DNA of 64,000 bases, taken from positions 248,001 to 312,000 of the forward strand of contig MU270024.1 of the NCBI GenBank assembly GCA_021432635.1. Direction: 5' to 3'. Positions 49,897 to 61,392 of this stretch are shown here, piece by piece. The stretch's first letter is position 1; each line of letters begins with the position of its first letter. The notes under the pieces are model-generated. The model was not told where the DNA came from. It made no database searches and saw nothing but the letters and a program-made list of their open reading frames with translations. The translations under genes and the position numbers were made by a program. The stretch comes from Thozetella sp. PMI_491 (lineage: Eukaryota; Ascomycota; Sordariomycetes; Chaetosphaeriales; Chaetosphaeriaceae).

Positions 49897-51732
49897 TTAA
49901 TGCTGTGTGGCCTGGTTCGACGTAGTAGGAGCTTCGGAGGTCCTCGTGACAAGCTGGAAATGTTCAAGCTTCTCGGGGTCGTATACACCGGTTTCCTGGG
50001 CGGTGGCCCGGTGATATTGGACCCTAGTCTTCCAGGCAGGAGTGCCAATATATTTGATTCCATTTGGATCCTCAAACATAGCTGTGGTCTCCTCGAGAGT
50101 CTTGCCGGCCGTCTCAGGGAAAAGCACGAAAACATGGATGAACATGATTGTGCAAAAGACGCCGAAGACGATATAGGTCTTCCACATGATGTTCTGAAAA
50201 GCGGTAGGCACGAATAGCCCAAGAGCGGTGTTAAATGCCCAATTTCCGGAAGTCGACATGGAAACTCCCATCCCACGTACGCGTAACGGATACAGCTCGG
50301 GGGGGTAGATCCATGACGCTGGCCCCCACGTCGGTGCGAACGAGGCCACGAACAGGTACGTTGCTGCAATGACGGCTTTTCCTGCAGCCCCGGTAACTCT
50401 CATAGACTCGGCTGCGATACCGTCAATACCCCCAGGGACAACGACACCGTAGACCGCCATGATGGCTCCGTTCGCATACATCCAGATGGCCATCAAGACA
50501 GCGCCGATAAGCATGGTATTACGTCGTCCCCAACGGTCGATCCAGAGCAGTGCCGGAATTGTCATAATGACATTGATAACGTACTGGATTGACGATGCTA
50601 GGAGGTTGGCGTTTCCGGTATAGCCAGTCATGGCAAAAATATAGCTGATGTAGTACACTGCAATGTCATTTGATGTTTAGCTGATCGGTTACCAGTGGAT
50701 AAAAGTTGGATACACGTACTCATGACATTCATTCCTGTCAGCTGTGACCAGATCTGTGTGAAGAGACCGATCAAGGTACGGTTGATCATGTTGGGCCTGA
50801 ACAGTTCCCAGTATGTGGCATCGTTGTTGGCGGCCTCAAACTCGACAACCTCGCGGATCTCGGCCAGTTCCGCCAGGGCGAAAACCGAGTTCGGATCACC
50901 TTTACCGTGAACAAGAGTAAGAACCTCCTGGCACTCATCCCAGCGACCGTGGCGAGCAAGCCAGCGAGGCGACTCAGGGAGGAACATCATGCCAATGAAA
51001 AGTACAATAGCTGGGATCATTTGCAAGGCCCAGGGCAGGCGGAAGGCGGCTGGGTTTGTGCCGATGGACGGATCTCCGCCTATGAAGGAACAAGCATAGG
51101 AGATACTTTGTGAAGATTTATTCCATTAGCGATTAAACTTGGAACCCAGGAAAAAGACGAGGAAGGCCTTACTAGAACATGATCAGAATGCCCCAAGTAA
51201 TCGCCCACTGCTGCGCGCCGACAAGACGGCCGCGCTTGCTTGGCTGGGCCATCTCAGAGACATAGACGGGAACCTGGGCGGACTCAATACCGACGGACAA
51301 ACCGTTAATAATCCGGCCGACGATCAGCATAGAAATGTTTTGTGAAGCACATATAATGATCGACCCAATGATCCTCCTCGGGGCGTCAGCAATGCCGGAG
51401 ACATTATCATGTGTGTACAGCTGGGCTCACCAGATGATAGACCCCAGCATAATGGCCTTCTTACGGCCGAGCTTGTCGGTGACAAAGCCAGATATCAGCG
51501 CACCGAGCCACGAGCCGGCCGACATAGAAGCCGTCACGCCGCCTTGGCGGAGGGAAGTTAGGCCACTGCACTGTGGATTGTCGTTATAGGGCGGGCCTTC
51601 GGGTCCATCGTTGAAGTAGCATTTGTATTGGTTGGTGCCAAGAACAGCCGACAAAGACGAAATATCGAAACCGAAGAGCGAGCCACCAATGACGGCGATT
51701 GCAGTAATGATATATATATTTCCTACAGTCAT
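49897..51732 (-). CDS. MFS sugar/H+ symporter (hexose transporter type), 549 aa
   Basis: Four exons: 51732-51431, 51373-51173, 51105-50720, 50657-49897. Introns are 57, 67 and 62 nt with GTGAGC, GTAAGG and GTACGT donors; phases 2, 2, 1. All sugar-porter signatures are present: TM1 GGSLFGFDISSLSAV, DKLGRKKAIMLG, GRIINGLSVGIESAQVPVYVSE, LPESPRWLARHGR, IDRWGRRNTMLIG and the C-terminal PETAGKTLEE. Twelve helices and 549 residues are normal. The FDISS variant in TM1 is typical of filamentous-fungal high-affinity glucose/hexose and related transporters. Plasma membrane, H+-coupled uptake. The exact sugar is unknown. Confidence 0.93.
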
Positions 51733-52653
51733 ACTGGATAGCGTAGGTGCGTGGTAGATTGTAAAGTAGACGGTAGGGTATGGTGAAGTTATTCATGATG
51801 AGAATTCAGCGACATTCTACGTAGACGAGTCTATTTATGACTCTCACAAATTATTCAATTCCTATGGAGTCGTACGATCCGCGCTTTTGGCCGCCCATAG
51901 TACCCTGCACTACACCCGTTCACGGCGGTGTTCAAGTATCGTGATGCGAGAATGTTTTGATGCAAATGACCGCTATGTTTTTTTGTCACGTGTTGACGTC
52001 ATCAGTTTACCGGGTTGTTCGGGGGAAAGCGGCCGTGGAATCGCCGGGAAGTGTCCACTTTGCCCAAGACAGCGCATGATTTCGGCGGATGCTGGCCCAG
52101 ACAAGGCAAGTATTACAGTTAGTTACGTAATAACTTGGGGAATTTATTTGCTAGACCAAGATCACATGCAGATTACTCTTGGTGTCATGCTATGTTACTC
52201 AGCATATCACGACGTATAACATAATCCATAAGCGAGTGTACCACTTCTTACGCAACGCGTTCCACATATACACAGCACCGTATTGCACTATAACTAACAA
52301 TGGCTATGCTTTCAAACGTATCTAGGGTGCTTTTAGCCCTTAAAGCTATTCAAAAAGACCCTAAACTAAGCCTTTAACCAACTGCTAAGATTTATGATAT
52401 AACATTTAGTGGAGAAAACCACTCGTGTGCCAATTCAAGAAGACTGTAAGGAGTATCGTACTCTGTTTAGCCCAGGGATTGATTTTTTGTAAGCTAATCC
52501 ATGATGAGCGTGATTTCGCCTTAAGTTTTTCTTTTCTTTTCTTCAGCCACTGCAATGACCTTCAGTCAGATAAAAAGTACGGTTAGGTATTTTCAATTGA
52601 TTCCAATGATAAAAGAGCAGCTTATAGAGCCTCAGCTCCCAACATTTTGAACA
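51733..52653. other. Intergenic: promoter of the sugar transporter and 3' flank of the metalloprotease
   Basis: The plus frame at 51887-52219 has no recognisable domain. No repeats or further genes seen. Confidence 0.4.
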
Positions 52654-54321
52654 TTAGCAAATCAGATGCCATATCTGACCCTCACTACGAACGACGAATA
52701 TTTCTCCATTCGCGAGAGACGTCACGCTGAGATTCGGGACGTTCGAGTCGATCAGCGTGACGATTGGTGATGTTTGGCTTGCGTCGGGGTGCGACTGCCC
52801 CAGATAACGATGAAGAGTATTGTCACTGCGCCGGAAGAATAGGCAGCCGCCAGCGCAAGCTACGTTCTCGTTCTGGGGGTTAAGATCGACCAGTCTCCAC
52901 TCATATCTTGTAGGATCAACATCGACGTCCAGCAACTGTCGAATCTCGCCGGAAGCTAGGCGAACGTACAGGCTCTTGTCCCCGAAGGCTATCTCGATTG
53001 CCTGATCCGTTGTCGACGTCGAATTCCAGACCACAACAACGTCAAGTGGCTTGCCAGAAACCTCTAAAATTCGGAGCACGTGGCCGCTTTGTGAGCGGGC
53101 GAACACTCTCGACTTCGAATCATCCCCGGATGCAATGATATCGGTAATCTGCATCGAACTCAGAAGGCTGTGGTCTAGCTTCGCCCAGACGTCGTTCTTT
53201 CCTGAATACTTCCAGATCTGGCCGCTAGAGTCATTCTTCAATTGGTACAGGGAAATACCAGAAGCTGCAATAGACTTGGTATCTGGGTGATTGTGGATGC
53301 ACTGCCACGAGAGCGCCTTGCCGGTAAATTTGTACACTTGGCCATCAACAACATGGTGCAAGTAGACCGCGGTGCCAGAGTTTACAATCTGATGGTTCCT
53401 CCTGTTGTAGTCCACAATGGTCCACCCATACCTGGGGGACTTCAGTCTTTGGTAGATGTTGCCGTTAGGCAGAAGTTGGTAGAGTTCTTGCCCAGCCCCA
53501 AGAAGTTTTGGCTGCAGAGGGGGGTATATCGCCTGTATCCCAGCGATATCGTCAAGACCCAAGTCCAAATTGGCGGAAGAACACATCATGGCCCGGAAGG
53601 CGTAAGAGTGGCTGAGACCCAGGGCATGCCCAATCTCGTGGACGGCTACGTGCGTCATTCTGTCAAGGCTCATATCTTTGACGCGATCGTCTGCGAAGTG
53701 AATCTGTCCGTTGCATCCGGAATCATTGATGTCGGTCTGTGACGTGGAGCTCTTTGGGTGCATAGCGTGCGCGTTAGTATTGGTTGAGAAATCGTACGGG
53801 CAGTTGAGATGGTGGAGGCCCTTCCCCCAGCGAAATAGTATGTCTACTGGTTCGGTCCCGGTACTCTCGGTAAATGTGAACGGTGCAATAGCGGCCCAGT
53901 AGAACATAGCTGACTTGATCGCACTCCGACAGTCTTTCTCCGAGAAGTGAGAGCTTAGATCACAAAGACCGTATGTAAGTTCAAGTCGACCGCGGACGAC
54001 ATTATTAAGAATGAACTTAGGAGGACCGTAAGGGCCAGCTGCCGGGGTGGTTCGGTCTGGATTGCCACAGCGCTCTTGGCCTAGGAGACGTCGCGTCGCT
54101 TCGTCGTACTCCCCAGTACATTCGATACCTCCCATAGACTGGGCGGCCCGCAGAGCGTTGGTAACATCCTCAGCAGTCACTGGAACTCCGTGAGCGAGAT
54201 AACCAAAGTATTCTAGCCACTGGTGGACCTGCTGAAATGTCTCCGGGGCATTCTCCGCTGTGATCTGCCCGCTGACAGCCGGCGGAGCCTTGGCTTGGTC
54301 GAACACATTGTAGTCGGTCAT
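52654..54321 (-). CDS. Matrixin-like (M10A) zinc metalloprotease with cysteine switch and C-terminal repeat domain, 555 aa
   Basis: Single exon, ATG at 54321. Residues 22-82 form a peptidoglycan-binding-like helical prodomain (FQQVHQWLEYFGYL ... GEYDEATRRLLG). ERCGNPD at 83-89 matches the matrix-metalloprotease cysteine switch (PRCGxPD), with Cys85 able to cap the zinc. The catalytic domain has the beta-strand FRWGKG, IHFADD, the zinc helix HEIGHALGLSH (His228, Glu229, His232, His238) and a Met-turn (Met245/246), and ends at IYPP (268). Residues 270-555 contain repeated short blocks (LYQLLPNGNIYQRL, VYLHHVVDGQVYKFTG, LYQLKNDSSGQIWKYSG), suggesting a beta-propeller such as tectonin-like. No signal peptide is seen, so secretion, if any, is non-classical. 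The nearest-family name is by motif. Confidence 0.88.
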   Translation of the reverse strand: MTDYNVFDQAKAPPAVSGQITAENAPETFQQVHQWLEYFGYLAHGVPVTAEDVTNALRAAQSMGGIECTGEYDEATRRLLGQERCGNPDRTTPAAGPYGPPKFILNNVVRGRLELTYGLCDLSSHFSEKDCRSAIKSAMFYWAAIAPFTFTESTGTEPVDILFRWGKGLHHLNCPYDFSTNTNAHAMHPKSSTSQTDINDSGCNGQIHFADDRVKDMSLDRMTHVAVHEIGHALGLSHSYAFRAMMCSSANLDLGLDDIAGIQAIYPPLQPKLLGAGQELYQLLPNGNIYQRLKSPRYGWTIVDYNRRNHQIVNSGTAVYLHHVVDGQVYKFTGKALSWQCIHNHPDTKSIAASGISLYQLKNDSSGQIWKYSGKNDVWAKLDHSLLSSMQITDIIASGDDSKSRVFARSQSGHVLRILEVSGKPLDVVVVWNSTSTTDQAIEIAFGDKSLYVRLASGEIRQLLDVDVDPTRYEWRLVDLNPQNENVACAGGCLFFRRSDNTLHRYLGQSHPDASQTSPIVTLIDSNVPNLSVTSLANGEIFVVRSEGQIWHLIC

Positions 54322-55835
54322 GTTTTCCAGTACGCACGCGGATATTGGATAGTAAGAGTGTTCGCTCGATTGCTTGCGAGCTTGGCTAGGAAGCAGTCTC
54401 CGTCAGTCTGGCGTGAATGTTGACTTATATTCCTTCATTACTAAAAGATTGACCCTTTGTAATAACCGATGATCCCCGCTTCAGAGTGGGGTGATTACGT
54501 GTATGATAATCTAAATCAAGTCTCCCATTGAGAAAATCTCATGACTCCTGCTTTTTGGTAGGGTCCTCCTGCTTTTTGGTAGGGTGATGATGTGCATGAT
54601 GCTTGAAGTTTCAATCAGACGATGGCTTTTAGCTCTCGGTATGATTGGCGCTTCTCTAAAAACTGCAAATAATGGACTGATTTGCACCTTACCCGAATTT
54701 ACCTTGTTACGATTGCCACCTACAGCCAGCTATGGTGACTTGTCCATCAAAGGGTCGCGTGCATGGATGCAGACACGAGATGTTACAAGCAGTTCCGATA
54801 CGCGTGCTCTCATCACAGAGAAGTGGGCAAAGCGCTAAGCGCAATAACCAACAACTCTATTTCTTGAGTGAGTTCTCCATGACTCCATGACCGTGTATGC
54901 ACAAGAAGCGACAGGTTAGTGGTGTGGTTAGACAAGCTTACCCGGAACCGGCTGTCACGCCACTTCACGACCGTTCTTCTGCCGCCACTAAGAATACTGC
55001 AAATTCAACGGACTATGACTTATTGCTATGCTTAAAGATATTAGGTGTAGTATCCACCGTATGGATTAACGGGTTTTCATTTTTCTGTGTGCGCAACCCA
55101 ACTTTGGAGACCTGCTGAAGATGAATTACCTTGCAAATTATTTATTAAACTTTAAAAAATAATATATTTTTTAGTTTAGTTATAGTAATTCATTTTTATT
55201 GGTGTTCTTTGGTTTACTAGAATGTAAGGACCACTTTTCTAGTCCGACGCTTTTTTAAACCGTACAATAGTACAACAGATTCTCGCTCACTATACGGTTT
55301 CCAGGAGCTGCTGTTTCATTGAACTTGGGTCCTCAAGAGGGAACTCTGGAGTTGCCATCACGGCAAACAAAACCAGGCTATCAGCCCAGATTCGATCAAT
55401 TATAGCCTAGTCACACATCGGGGAACCAGCTTGCTTCCTCCTATTGCTATTATTTCTCTTTTTAGTGCAAAAGAACAGTTAAGATACTTGATGCACTTAA
55501 GCGTGGATTACTATACTGTTCACTTCGTGGAGCATAGCTCCTTCCCCATCTAGAATTTTGTCGAAATCATTGTACATTATCTACGCCGCTGGCCAAGGAC
55601 ATAAGGGTTCAACATAGGGCTACCAATCCTACACGGCAGGTGATTTGCCATTACAGTCGTTCTAAGCAGGAGAGGACGTGACATCTGCTACAGTCTCCAT
55701 AAAACCATGGCCTGCCGTCTAACCTTCTAACATCTGTATGTGTAGCTTAGACTTATACTTTTACTAGCTAAAACTCATCCTTCTATTCAGCTGGGGAATC
55801 CAGTCTAGCGTGGCTGCCATGGCTCGCTCTCCATC
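54322..55835. other. Intergenic with 21-bp tandem duplication
   Basis: The left end is the metalloprotease promoter (TATAAG on the minus strand near 54424-54429). Frames at 54584-54838 and 54897-55118 have no domain. From 55130 to 55800 it is AT-rich. Confidence 0.4.
54545..54585. repeat. 21-bp direct tandem duplication
   Basis: CTCCTGCTTTTTGGTAGGGT occurs twice, separated by one C. A recent small duplication in the promoter region of the metalloprotease. Confidence 0.85.
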
Positions 55836-56147
55836 TTAGATTTCGTGTGACCAAACTGGAAAGGTATATGATCGCAGGATCCCGCTCGGCTTTTCATCTT
55901 CTGATTGTTGGGAACCCTCTACCAGCTGTGACACCGATGGACAGTTTTGTGACCGTATTAGTACGCGCATCCTACCAGCCCGCGTAGTGTTGGTATTGTC
56001 TCCATCAACTTGGCCCGCGTATTTAGCGACCAGCAGCCCGATGGATGTTGCTGACGTTTCACTTTTCAACTTCTCGTCGGCCGGCAGAGGGTGCCTTCCT
56101 GGAGACATCATAGACTTGTTGCTTGTCGATTGCTTTTGGATCGCCAT
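55836..56147 (-). CDS. Hypothetical protein, 103 aa
   Basis: Minus ORF with an ATG at 56147 in acceptable context (CCTATGGCG). Hydrophilic, rich in Ser, Lys, Gln at the start (MAIQKQSTSNKSMMSPGRHP) with no membrane segment and no cysteine pattern. No domain recognised. Existence uncertain. Confidence 0.27.
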   Translation of the reverse strand: MAIQKQSTSNKSMMSPGRHPLPADEKLKSETSATSIGLLVAKYAGQVDGDNTNTTRAGRMRVLIRSQNCPSVSQLVEGSQQSEDEKPSGILRSYTFPVWSHEI

Positions 56148-56987
56148 AGGATAGGTTTAACCAAGTACGGGTGGGCTTACAGGATAAGGACAGAGTTCAT
56201 GCGGAAGGGCAAATAGCATGGTGCGTGTGATAAAAGCATTGGCAATGGTGATGTTTCGGCTCGTGAAGAGGCTACTGCCACGAGAGGGTTTATTGTAATA
56301 CAACGACCCACTCCCACTCTACTTAGCACAATATGTAGACCGTAAGGTGGATCCACGTAAAAGTCTTGACATGCCTTTGCGGTCTCTACGAAGCTTTAGG
56401 AAGGCAGTAGCGCTGATCAGGTGCTTCCGCTTCCCATCCGAGGCTACCAATGTGGATTAGGACAAAGGTCACATCATTTCGCGTGCCTGCTAGTTGGCTT
56501 ATCGAGTGATACTAACCGAGTAGTCCTGGTATAGTAGTAGGTAGCTGCAAGGAATCTTTGGACGTAAATGTTCGGAGATTCCTTAAGTTACAGCCAGCAT
56601 AGTCCCAGAGGCTTCAACATATATTTGACGAGATATTGCACGTCTAGTATCATTTTCGCCGGCTGGGCAACATCGATACCCTACTAAGTGGCCTAAATCT
56701 CTTGAACTTGAAGTATACAGTTTACAATTGATGTAGCTCATGATTTACTAGGGATAAATGCACAATTAACCTATTATTAGAAGCCCGACAGGCTACTGCT
56801 CGTGTCTCTGATTATTTAGCTACCTGCAAAAATTTTCAAACTATCGAGCAAATGGATCACGATCCTATGGAAAGGTATACCGATAGTGACTGTAAAATAT
56901 ATGCAGACCTCAGGTGGTGCAGGTCTGCCACTGGAAATAGTGAATCTGGGTAAACTTCAGGTCCGTAGAATCAACCTAGGAATCTAG
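56148..56987. other. Intergenic, no feature seen
   Basis: Stops in all frames; 3' flank of the DUF4360 gene on the right. Confidence 0.45.
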
Positions 56988-57656
56988 TTAGTGGTTTAAT
57001 TGACGCCAGTTAGTGGTGCATACGGTCAATAATGCGTTCTTAGTTGCATCAGGCGGCGATAGGCGAACTTCCGAGTTAATGTTAAGTAGCCCTTCGACAC
57101 CACATGGCGACCAAACGGTGGTTTCGACGCTAAGCTGGTCCGTCTTGATATAATTATCTTCATATGGACCTTTGATAATGGTGGTGGTCGAAATCTGTGG
57201 CGAACGCTCCCCATTAGCTACCTGCGTCGTGGCGTTTGCTTGCAGAGCGGGACATTTTCTCACCTGTCGTGAATCTCCGGAAAAGTAGTAGGTGGCTTTG
57301 CAGGTGCCCGTATCTCCTTCAGGAATTTGTGCATAGCCACGGTAATCCGCTTTAAATATGGAGAACTGCCAACCTGACGGATACTTGATCTTGACATTCA
57401 TTTGACAGTTCTTGCGATAGCTGGAAGCTGGCACACCAGCCCCAGCCTGTGCGACGAAACTATCATAGAGCAAAGTGAGTGTGGTCTGGTCACTGGAAAT
57501 TTGCCCGGCCACAGACCCGGCTGGACATCCAGAGCCTGCAAAAGCGATACCATCGATGGTGACTTGGTGCCCAGGCGGGCCTGTACCTCGTGGCAAAACA
57601 GCAGAGGTGGCTACTGATATGAAAGAAAAGACGGCGATGATGATGGCAAAGTACAT
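56988..57656 (-). CDS. DUF4360-family secreted protein, 222 aa
   Basis: Single exon. Residues 1-19 (MYFAIIIAVFSFISVATSA) are a signal peptide, followed by LPRG, a likely processing site. The mature protein follows the DUF4360 pattern: IAFAGSGCPAGSVAGQISSD, TLTLLYDSFVAQAG, SSYRKNCQMNVKIKYPSGWQFS, DYRGYAQIPEGDTGTCKATYYFSG, an ISTTTIIKGPYEDNY segment and the C-terminal SPCGVEGLLNINSEVRL. The cysteines (CPAG, KNCQM, GTCKA, RKCPA, SPCG, TVCTT) are the conserved ones. The fold is probably beta-rich and the protein is extracellular. The family has no established function in fungi. A TATAAA box is 87-92 bases upstream. Confidence 0.9.
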   Translation of the reverse strand: MYFAIIIAVFSFISVATSAVLPRGTGPPGHQVTIDGIAFAGSGCPAGSVAGQISSDQTTLTLLYDSFVAQAGAGVPASSYRKNCQMNVKIKYPSGWQFSIFKADYRGYAQIPEGDTGTCKATYYFSGDSRQVRKCPALQANATTQVANGERSPQISTTTIIKGPYEDNYIKTDQLSVETTVWSPCGVEGLLNINSEVRLSPPDATKNALLTVCTTNWRQLNH

Positions 57657-57742
57657 TGTAGAGGATCCAGGTTTCTGGGTAGATATTATTTATTAGATAG
57701 ATTTGAAGGACCTTACGGCTTGAATGATGAATGTTGTGTTTC

Positions 57743-57748
57743 TTTATA
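57743..57748 (-). promoter_or_regulatory. TATA box of the DUF4360 gene
   Basis: TATAAA on the minus strand, 87-92 bases upstream of the ATG at 57656. Confidence 0.5.
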
Positions 57749-59763
57749 GGCGCTAGAGCATCTACCACTCGCATCATTGCTTAGATCACATCATCTGGTG
57801 TCAGCACATTTTACAACGCAACAATCACAACTTTTCGAATATGCTCCTCAATAGCCTCAATAGACTTCAAATCACCTCATGGGTAATCTAGGCTAAAGGT
57901 GATAAAGTAGCTCGCGTTGAGACTTTAGATTACATTTGTGGTCGGCTGTGTCATTGATGGAAAGCACAGTGGGTGGTATGATCCCCATAGCCGTATATGA
58001 GGCCCTTTGTTGGTGGGCTGCGGTGCTGTGGATCGACGGCGAGAATTGGGTTATCCACGAGCTCACTAGTAATTTATGATTAACCTATGATGGCCTGACT
58101 CCCGACTTAAGCTCGTCAGGGCCAAAGATGCCGATCGAGAGCGAGACTAGAGGTGGTATGACGGAGGGAAAGGGGTTCAAAAAGTACTGCGGCATATGCC
58201 GATTTGTTTTTATACTACTCTGCCAATTGCCTTCCAATTATAATCCTTTTGGCGTTAGAGAAGCCCGGTTTATCATGCTTCACATCTTTGTCTCTAGCTC
58301 TGCTTACATTTCTTATCCTCCGAGCACGTAATAGGCAAACATGGGAACCGTCTAGATAGCGACACCCTAAGTGACTCACATATGTAATCCATATCACCGC
58401 CTAGGATACAAGCCTTGCAGGTATCAGACTAAACTGACTATCTGCTGGCACGTATGGAGACGAGGTCCTGATTTCCATCTCTACCGGCCGTTATATTTGT
58501 GTCCAAAGCGCCCGCCTGTAATAGCTAAATAAAATTAACTGTCTCATTTTTTCTTGCGGATAAATCCAGCTTGCAACTACGTCCTATAGTTACCACATGC
58601 AAATACAAAGAGTCTGTATTCTCCTTCTCCCATTTGGGCACTAAGCAAGAGGATTGTAGCTCTCAGCCCCAATAAGCCTACGTGCTAAAATAGGCTGGAG
58701 GCGGATGTGTAGGCGTGGGCGCGAAAACTTGTTCTACATCAGGTGTCCTCTTCGTTGCTAGCCAATAAGTGCCATAGTGGGGACGCAGACTAGCTCGCCG
58801 CCTCGAGGATGCAAAGATCCAACTATTGCTGGAGTTAACAGCGATCCGATTTTATAGGACGAGCAACTGGTATAGCCTTACGCTACAAGGGCAACAATGC
58901 CAAGGAATAGTGCCAAAAGTATCAATCCGGACAGTATCCATCGACCCGAGGTGTCCCACGAACTACTGTGATCACGAGGTCAGCTTTATCAACTGCGATG
59001 TCGCCTGTAGGGATTCTACTTACTAGTTCCCCGTCATCTGTCGTACAGCTAACTGTGACTGCAATGTCGTCATCTTGAATGAGGTCAATCCGAACGTTGA
59101 TGTAGTGTGCATTAACCCTTGTAGGCATATGGAAGGTGCATTGCAGCACCGCGATCTAATATCTACTCTTCTTTGCGTCTCTTGTGCTTAAAGAACGCTG
59201 GATCACGTTATTCTGAACGCCTACTGTTGATTTAGCCGAACGCGTTGACCTTTCGACTAGATGCGTAGTTTGTCGTGGCGTGACTGTCGGCCCACTTCAT
59301 CACATGATCACATTGAACCGCGATGTGCTACACTTAGCCCGCGCCACTATTTCAGAGGTTTGTACTGAACGTCCCTAAGTCACGATATTGTTGAGCGAGA
59401 TGTAAATCATGGTACTTCCTTTGCCCGAAAAGGAGGGGTGGTTTGATAGGCTGCTACGTCTCGCCAATCTTAGTCAACATTCACACCTAATATCGATTTG
59501 TTAGACGTCATTGTTGAGACTAAGAGTAAGTAGATCATTGATGGCAATTTTGCGCGCTATAGAAGTAAAACTCCTCGCGCTTCGCAAGCTAAGCTATTTG
59601 TTATCCTTTCGCGTGTCGCTTGAGTGCCCCTGGAGCAGTTCTTGCAGCAACCGCGAAGACCTCTCCTGTTAGAGCTACTGCATGAACAGGAACATCCTCT
59701 CCGTACGGCCCCTAATTAGGTTTGGCAAGTAATCTAACAATATGACTAGAATCAAAGAGGGTC
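57749..59763. other. Gene-free region with weak frames
   Basis: No supportable gene in 2 kb. The minus frame at 58922-59149 (NVRIDLIQDDDIAVTVSCTT, VDKADLVITVVRG) reads protein-like but has no ATG and a stop just upstream. It may be an exon remnant. A TATTAG acceptor-like sequence precedes it. Confidence 0.4.
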
Positions 59764-60293
59764 CTAGAGAGGGCCACCTACCTCGTTCTGCATCTCCGGG
59801 CTATCTTGCTGATCGTACTGAACGAATTCATTCTCTTCTTCCGAGAGGCACTTGTAGGTAGCTTCGACAGTATGCTCACAGTGGAAGCAACAGTCTTCGA
59901 TCTCTGCCGCCTGTAACCAACCCCCACCCCCCGAAACGGTCCTGGAGATAGTTGGCCTTTGATTATACTTCATACTAGAGATGTGGTACTCCATATTTAG
60001 CAGTTTAACAGTATTACCATCCTAGCATTCAGCGAGTCTTAGATCGTTCAGCTTAGTATTAATGCCGACGAGGAATTCTTGATAGCGGTCGTGTTAGCAA
60101 AAATAATGACGCTATCGCCATGTTGCCAGTGTTTGCCGAGCTGGTGGTCCTTGTATACAACGAATTCTTCAGACTCGTACTTTAGGGTGCATAGCGCCGA
60201 TATCGCGAACGTTCTCTTGCTGCCAGATGAGTCCTCATTGTTGTCAATTATCGTTAGTGTGGTATAATACAGGAGTTCGGTCTGACCAGCCAT
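59764..60293 (-). pseudogene. Decayed gene of unknown family with a frameshift and an in-frame stop
   Basis: Begins with a good ATG at 60293 (MAGQTELLYYTTLTIID) and stays open through FVVYKDHQLGKHWQHGDSVIIFANTT. The frame then shifts by one base: the next frame reads YQEFLVGINTKLNDLRLAEC, hits TAG, and continues DGNTVKLLNMEYHISSMKY ... GGGGWLQAAEIEDCCFHCEH to the end of the open stretch near 59764, where a GTAGGT donor-like site follows NE. Continuity across frames suggests a once-intact protein of more than 170 residues. Unusual introns could in principle explain the break, but none fits. Confidence 0.45.
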
Positions 60294-61128
60294 GTTAAAT
60301 AACTTGTATTATTCCCACCGGCGGTGCGTTTGGATTTTCCAGCTTGTGAAGTGCAATCGCTTTCGCAGTTCAGTTTGAGGATGAAAAAAAAAAAATCTTG
60401 GCAGGCAAGGATGCGACCGCCCGTGATACCAAATGGCCAACCATCAGCAGAGGCAAAGGCTTTGCGGGAACTCTGTGGGGGGAATAGAGTGGTGTGATAT
60501 ACCTGCTCTAGCGTGTGGCGTGACGAAGGATGGCCCGATGTGGTTCACGTGGTAACTGCCGTGTGACCCAGAGCTAGGGAATGCGAACTGAAATATCCAT
60601 TCAATCTGCGATCACACTAATTTAACGTGTATATCACGCGGAAAGCTGTTCTAAAAGCTGAAAACTACTTTCAAATACTGTGAGATTGTCGTGGATGCCA
60701 GTGGCTGCGCATCGACGCGTACGAATAGTACTTACTAGTGGCAAGGCTAAGAAGCGCAGGGTTGCCTTGGATCCAACCCATGTTAGGTAACCAAAGCTGT
60801 TGATAAGCGAATCATGACTACGATGTCGATATAGGATGCACATCTGACTATTGTCTGGCGAACACAGAGTAGTCCGTACAGAAGTCTCCACCGATCAAAT
60901 CATGAGCGTATGTATTCCTATCACAGAAGGAGAAAAGAGCAGCACTTTAAAAATGACTCATCTTGTGAACGAATAAGCGGCTATTTTTCTGTGTACGCGG
61001 CGAAGAGATCCTCCTGCAAAATAGGATGGTCTATTCTTGCTCATTGAAAATAACACAGTATGAGTTAAGTCGTTCTCAACTCCCATCATCTACAAATACA
61101 AAGGACTAGCTTGAACCTTCATCCCCTT
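60294..61128. other. Intergenic, weak frame
   Basis: The minus frame 60634-60891 has an ATG but no recognisable domain. An A12 run lies near 60385. No gene supported. Confidence 0.35.
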
Positions 61129-61392
61129 TTATACGCTGTGAGTCGCAGCAACACTATTCGCGGATGTCCAGAGCAAGTATAGCTGCCATACAATGAAAGA
61201 AAGTCTAGCGACGCTTGCAAGACCTAGCTGCCGAAAGTAAGCCAGTATCGTGGCAGCGTTGATGCCAGTGATGCCGTGGGCTCTGTCCAGGCGACCGTAT
61301 CTGTCCATCCTCTCTGCTTCAGAAGGGGTGCTCTGTAGGTAATCGAACTGGCGATACCAAGGCCCACCAAAAATAGGAGCCAGAATTGGAAC
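61129..61392 (-). other. Protein-like open frame, possible C-terminal gene fragment
   Basis: An 87-codon open minus frame ending in TAA reads PIFGGPWYRQFDYLQSTPSEAE, then YGRLDRAHGITGINAATILAYF and a hydrophobic helix (LSFIVWQLYLLW). No ATG at its 5' end. A second frame on the same strand is also open for part of the way (FWLLFLVGLGIASSITY), so one of the two is chance. No family recognised. Confidence 0.28.

Noticed and set aside
53242-53742. 166-codon open frame antisense to the metalloprotease
   Set aside because: Shadow of the well-supported minus-strand gene; no domain.
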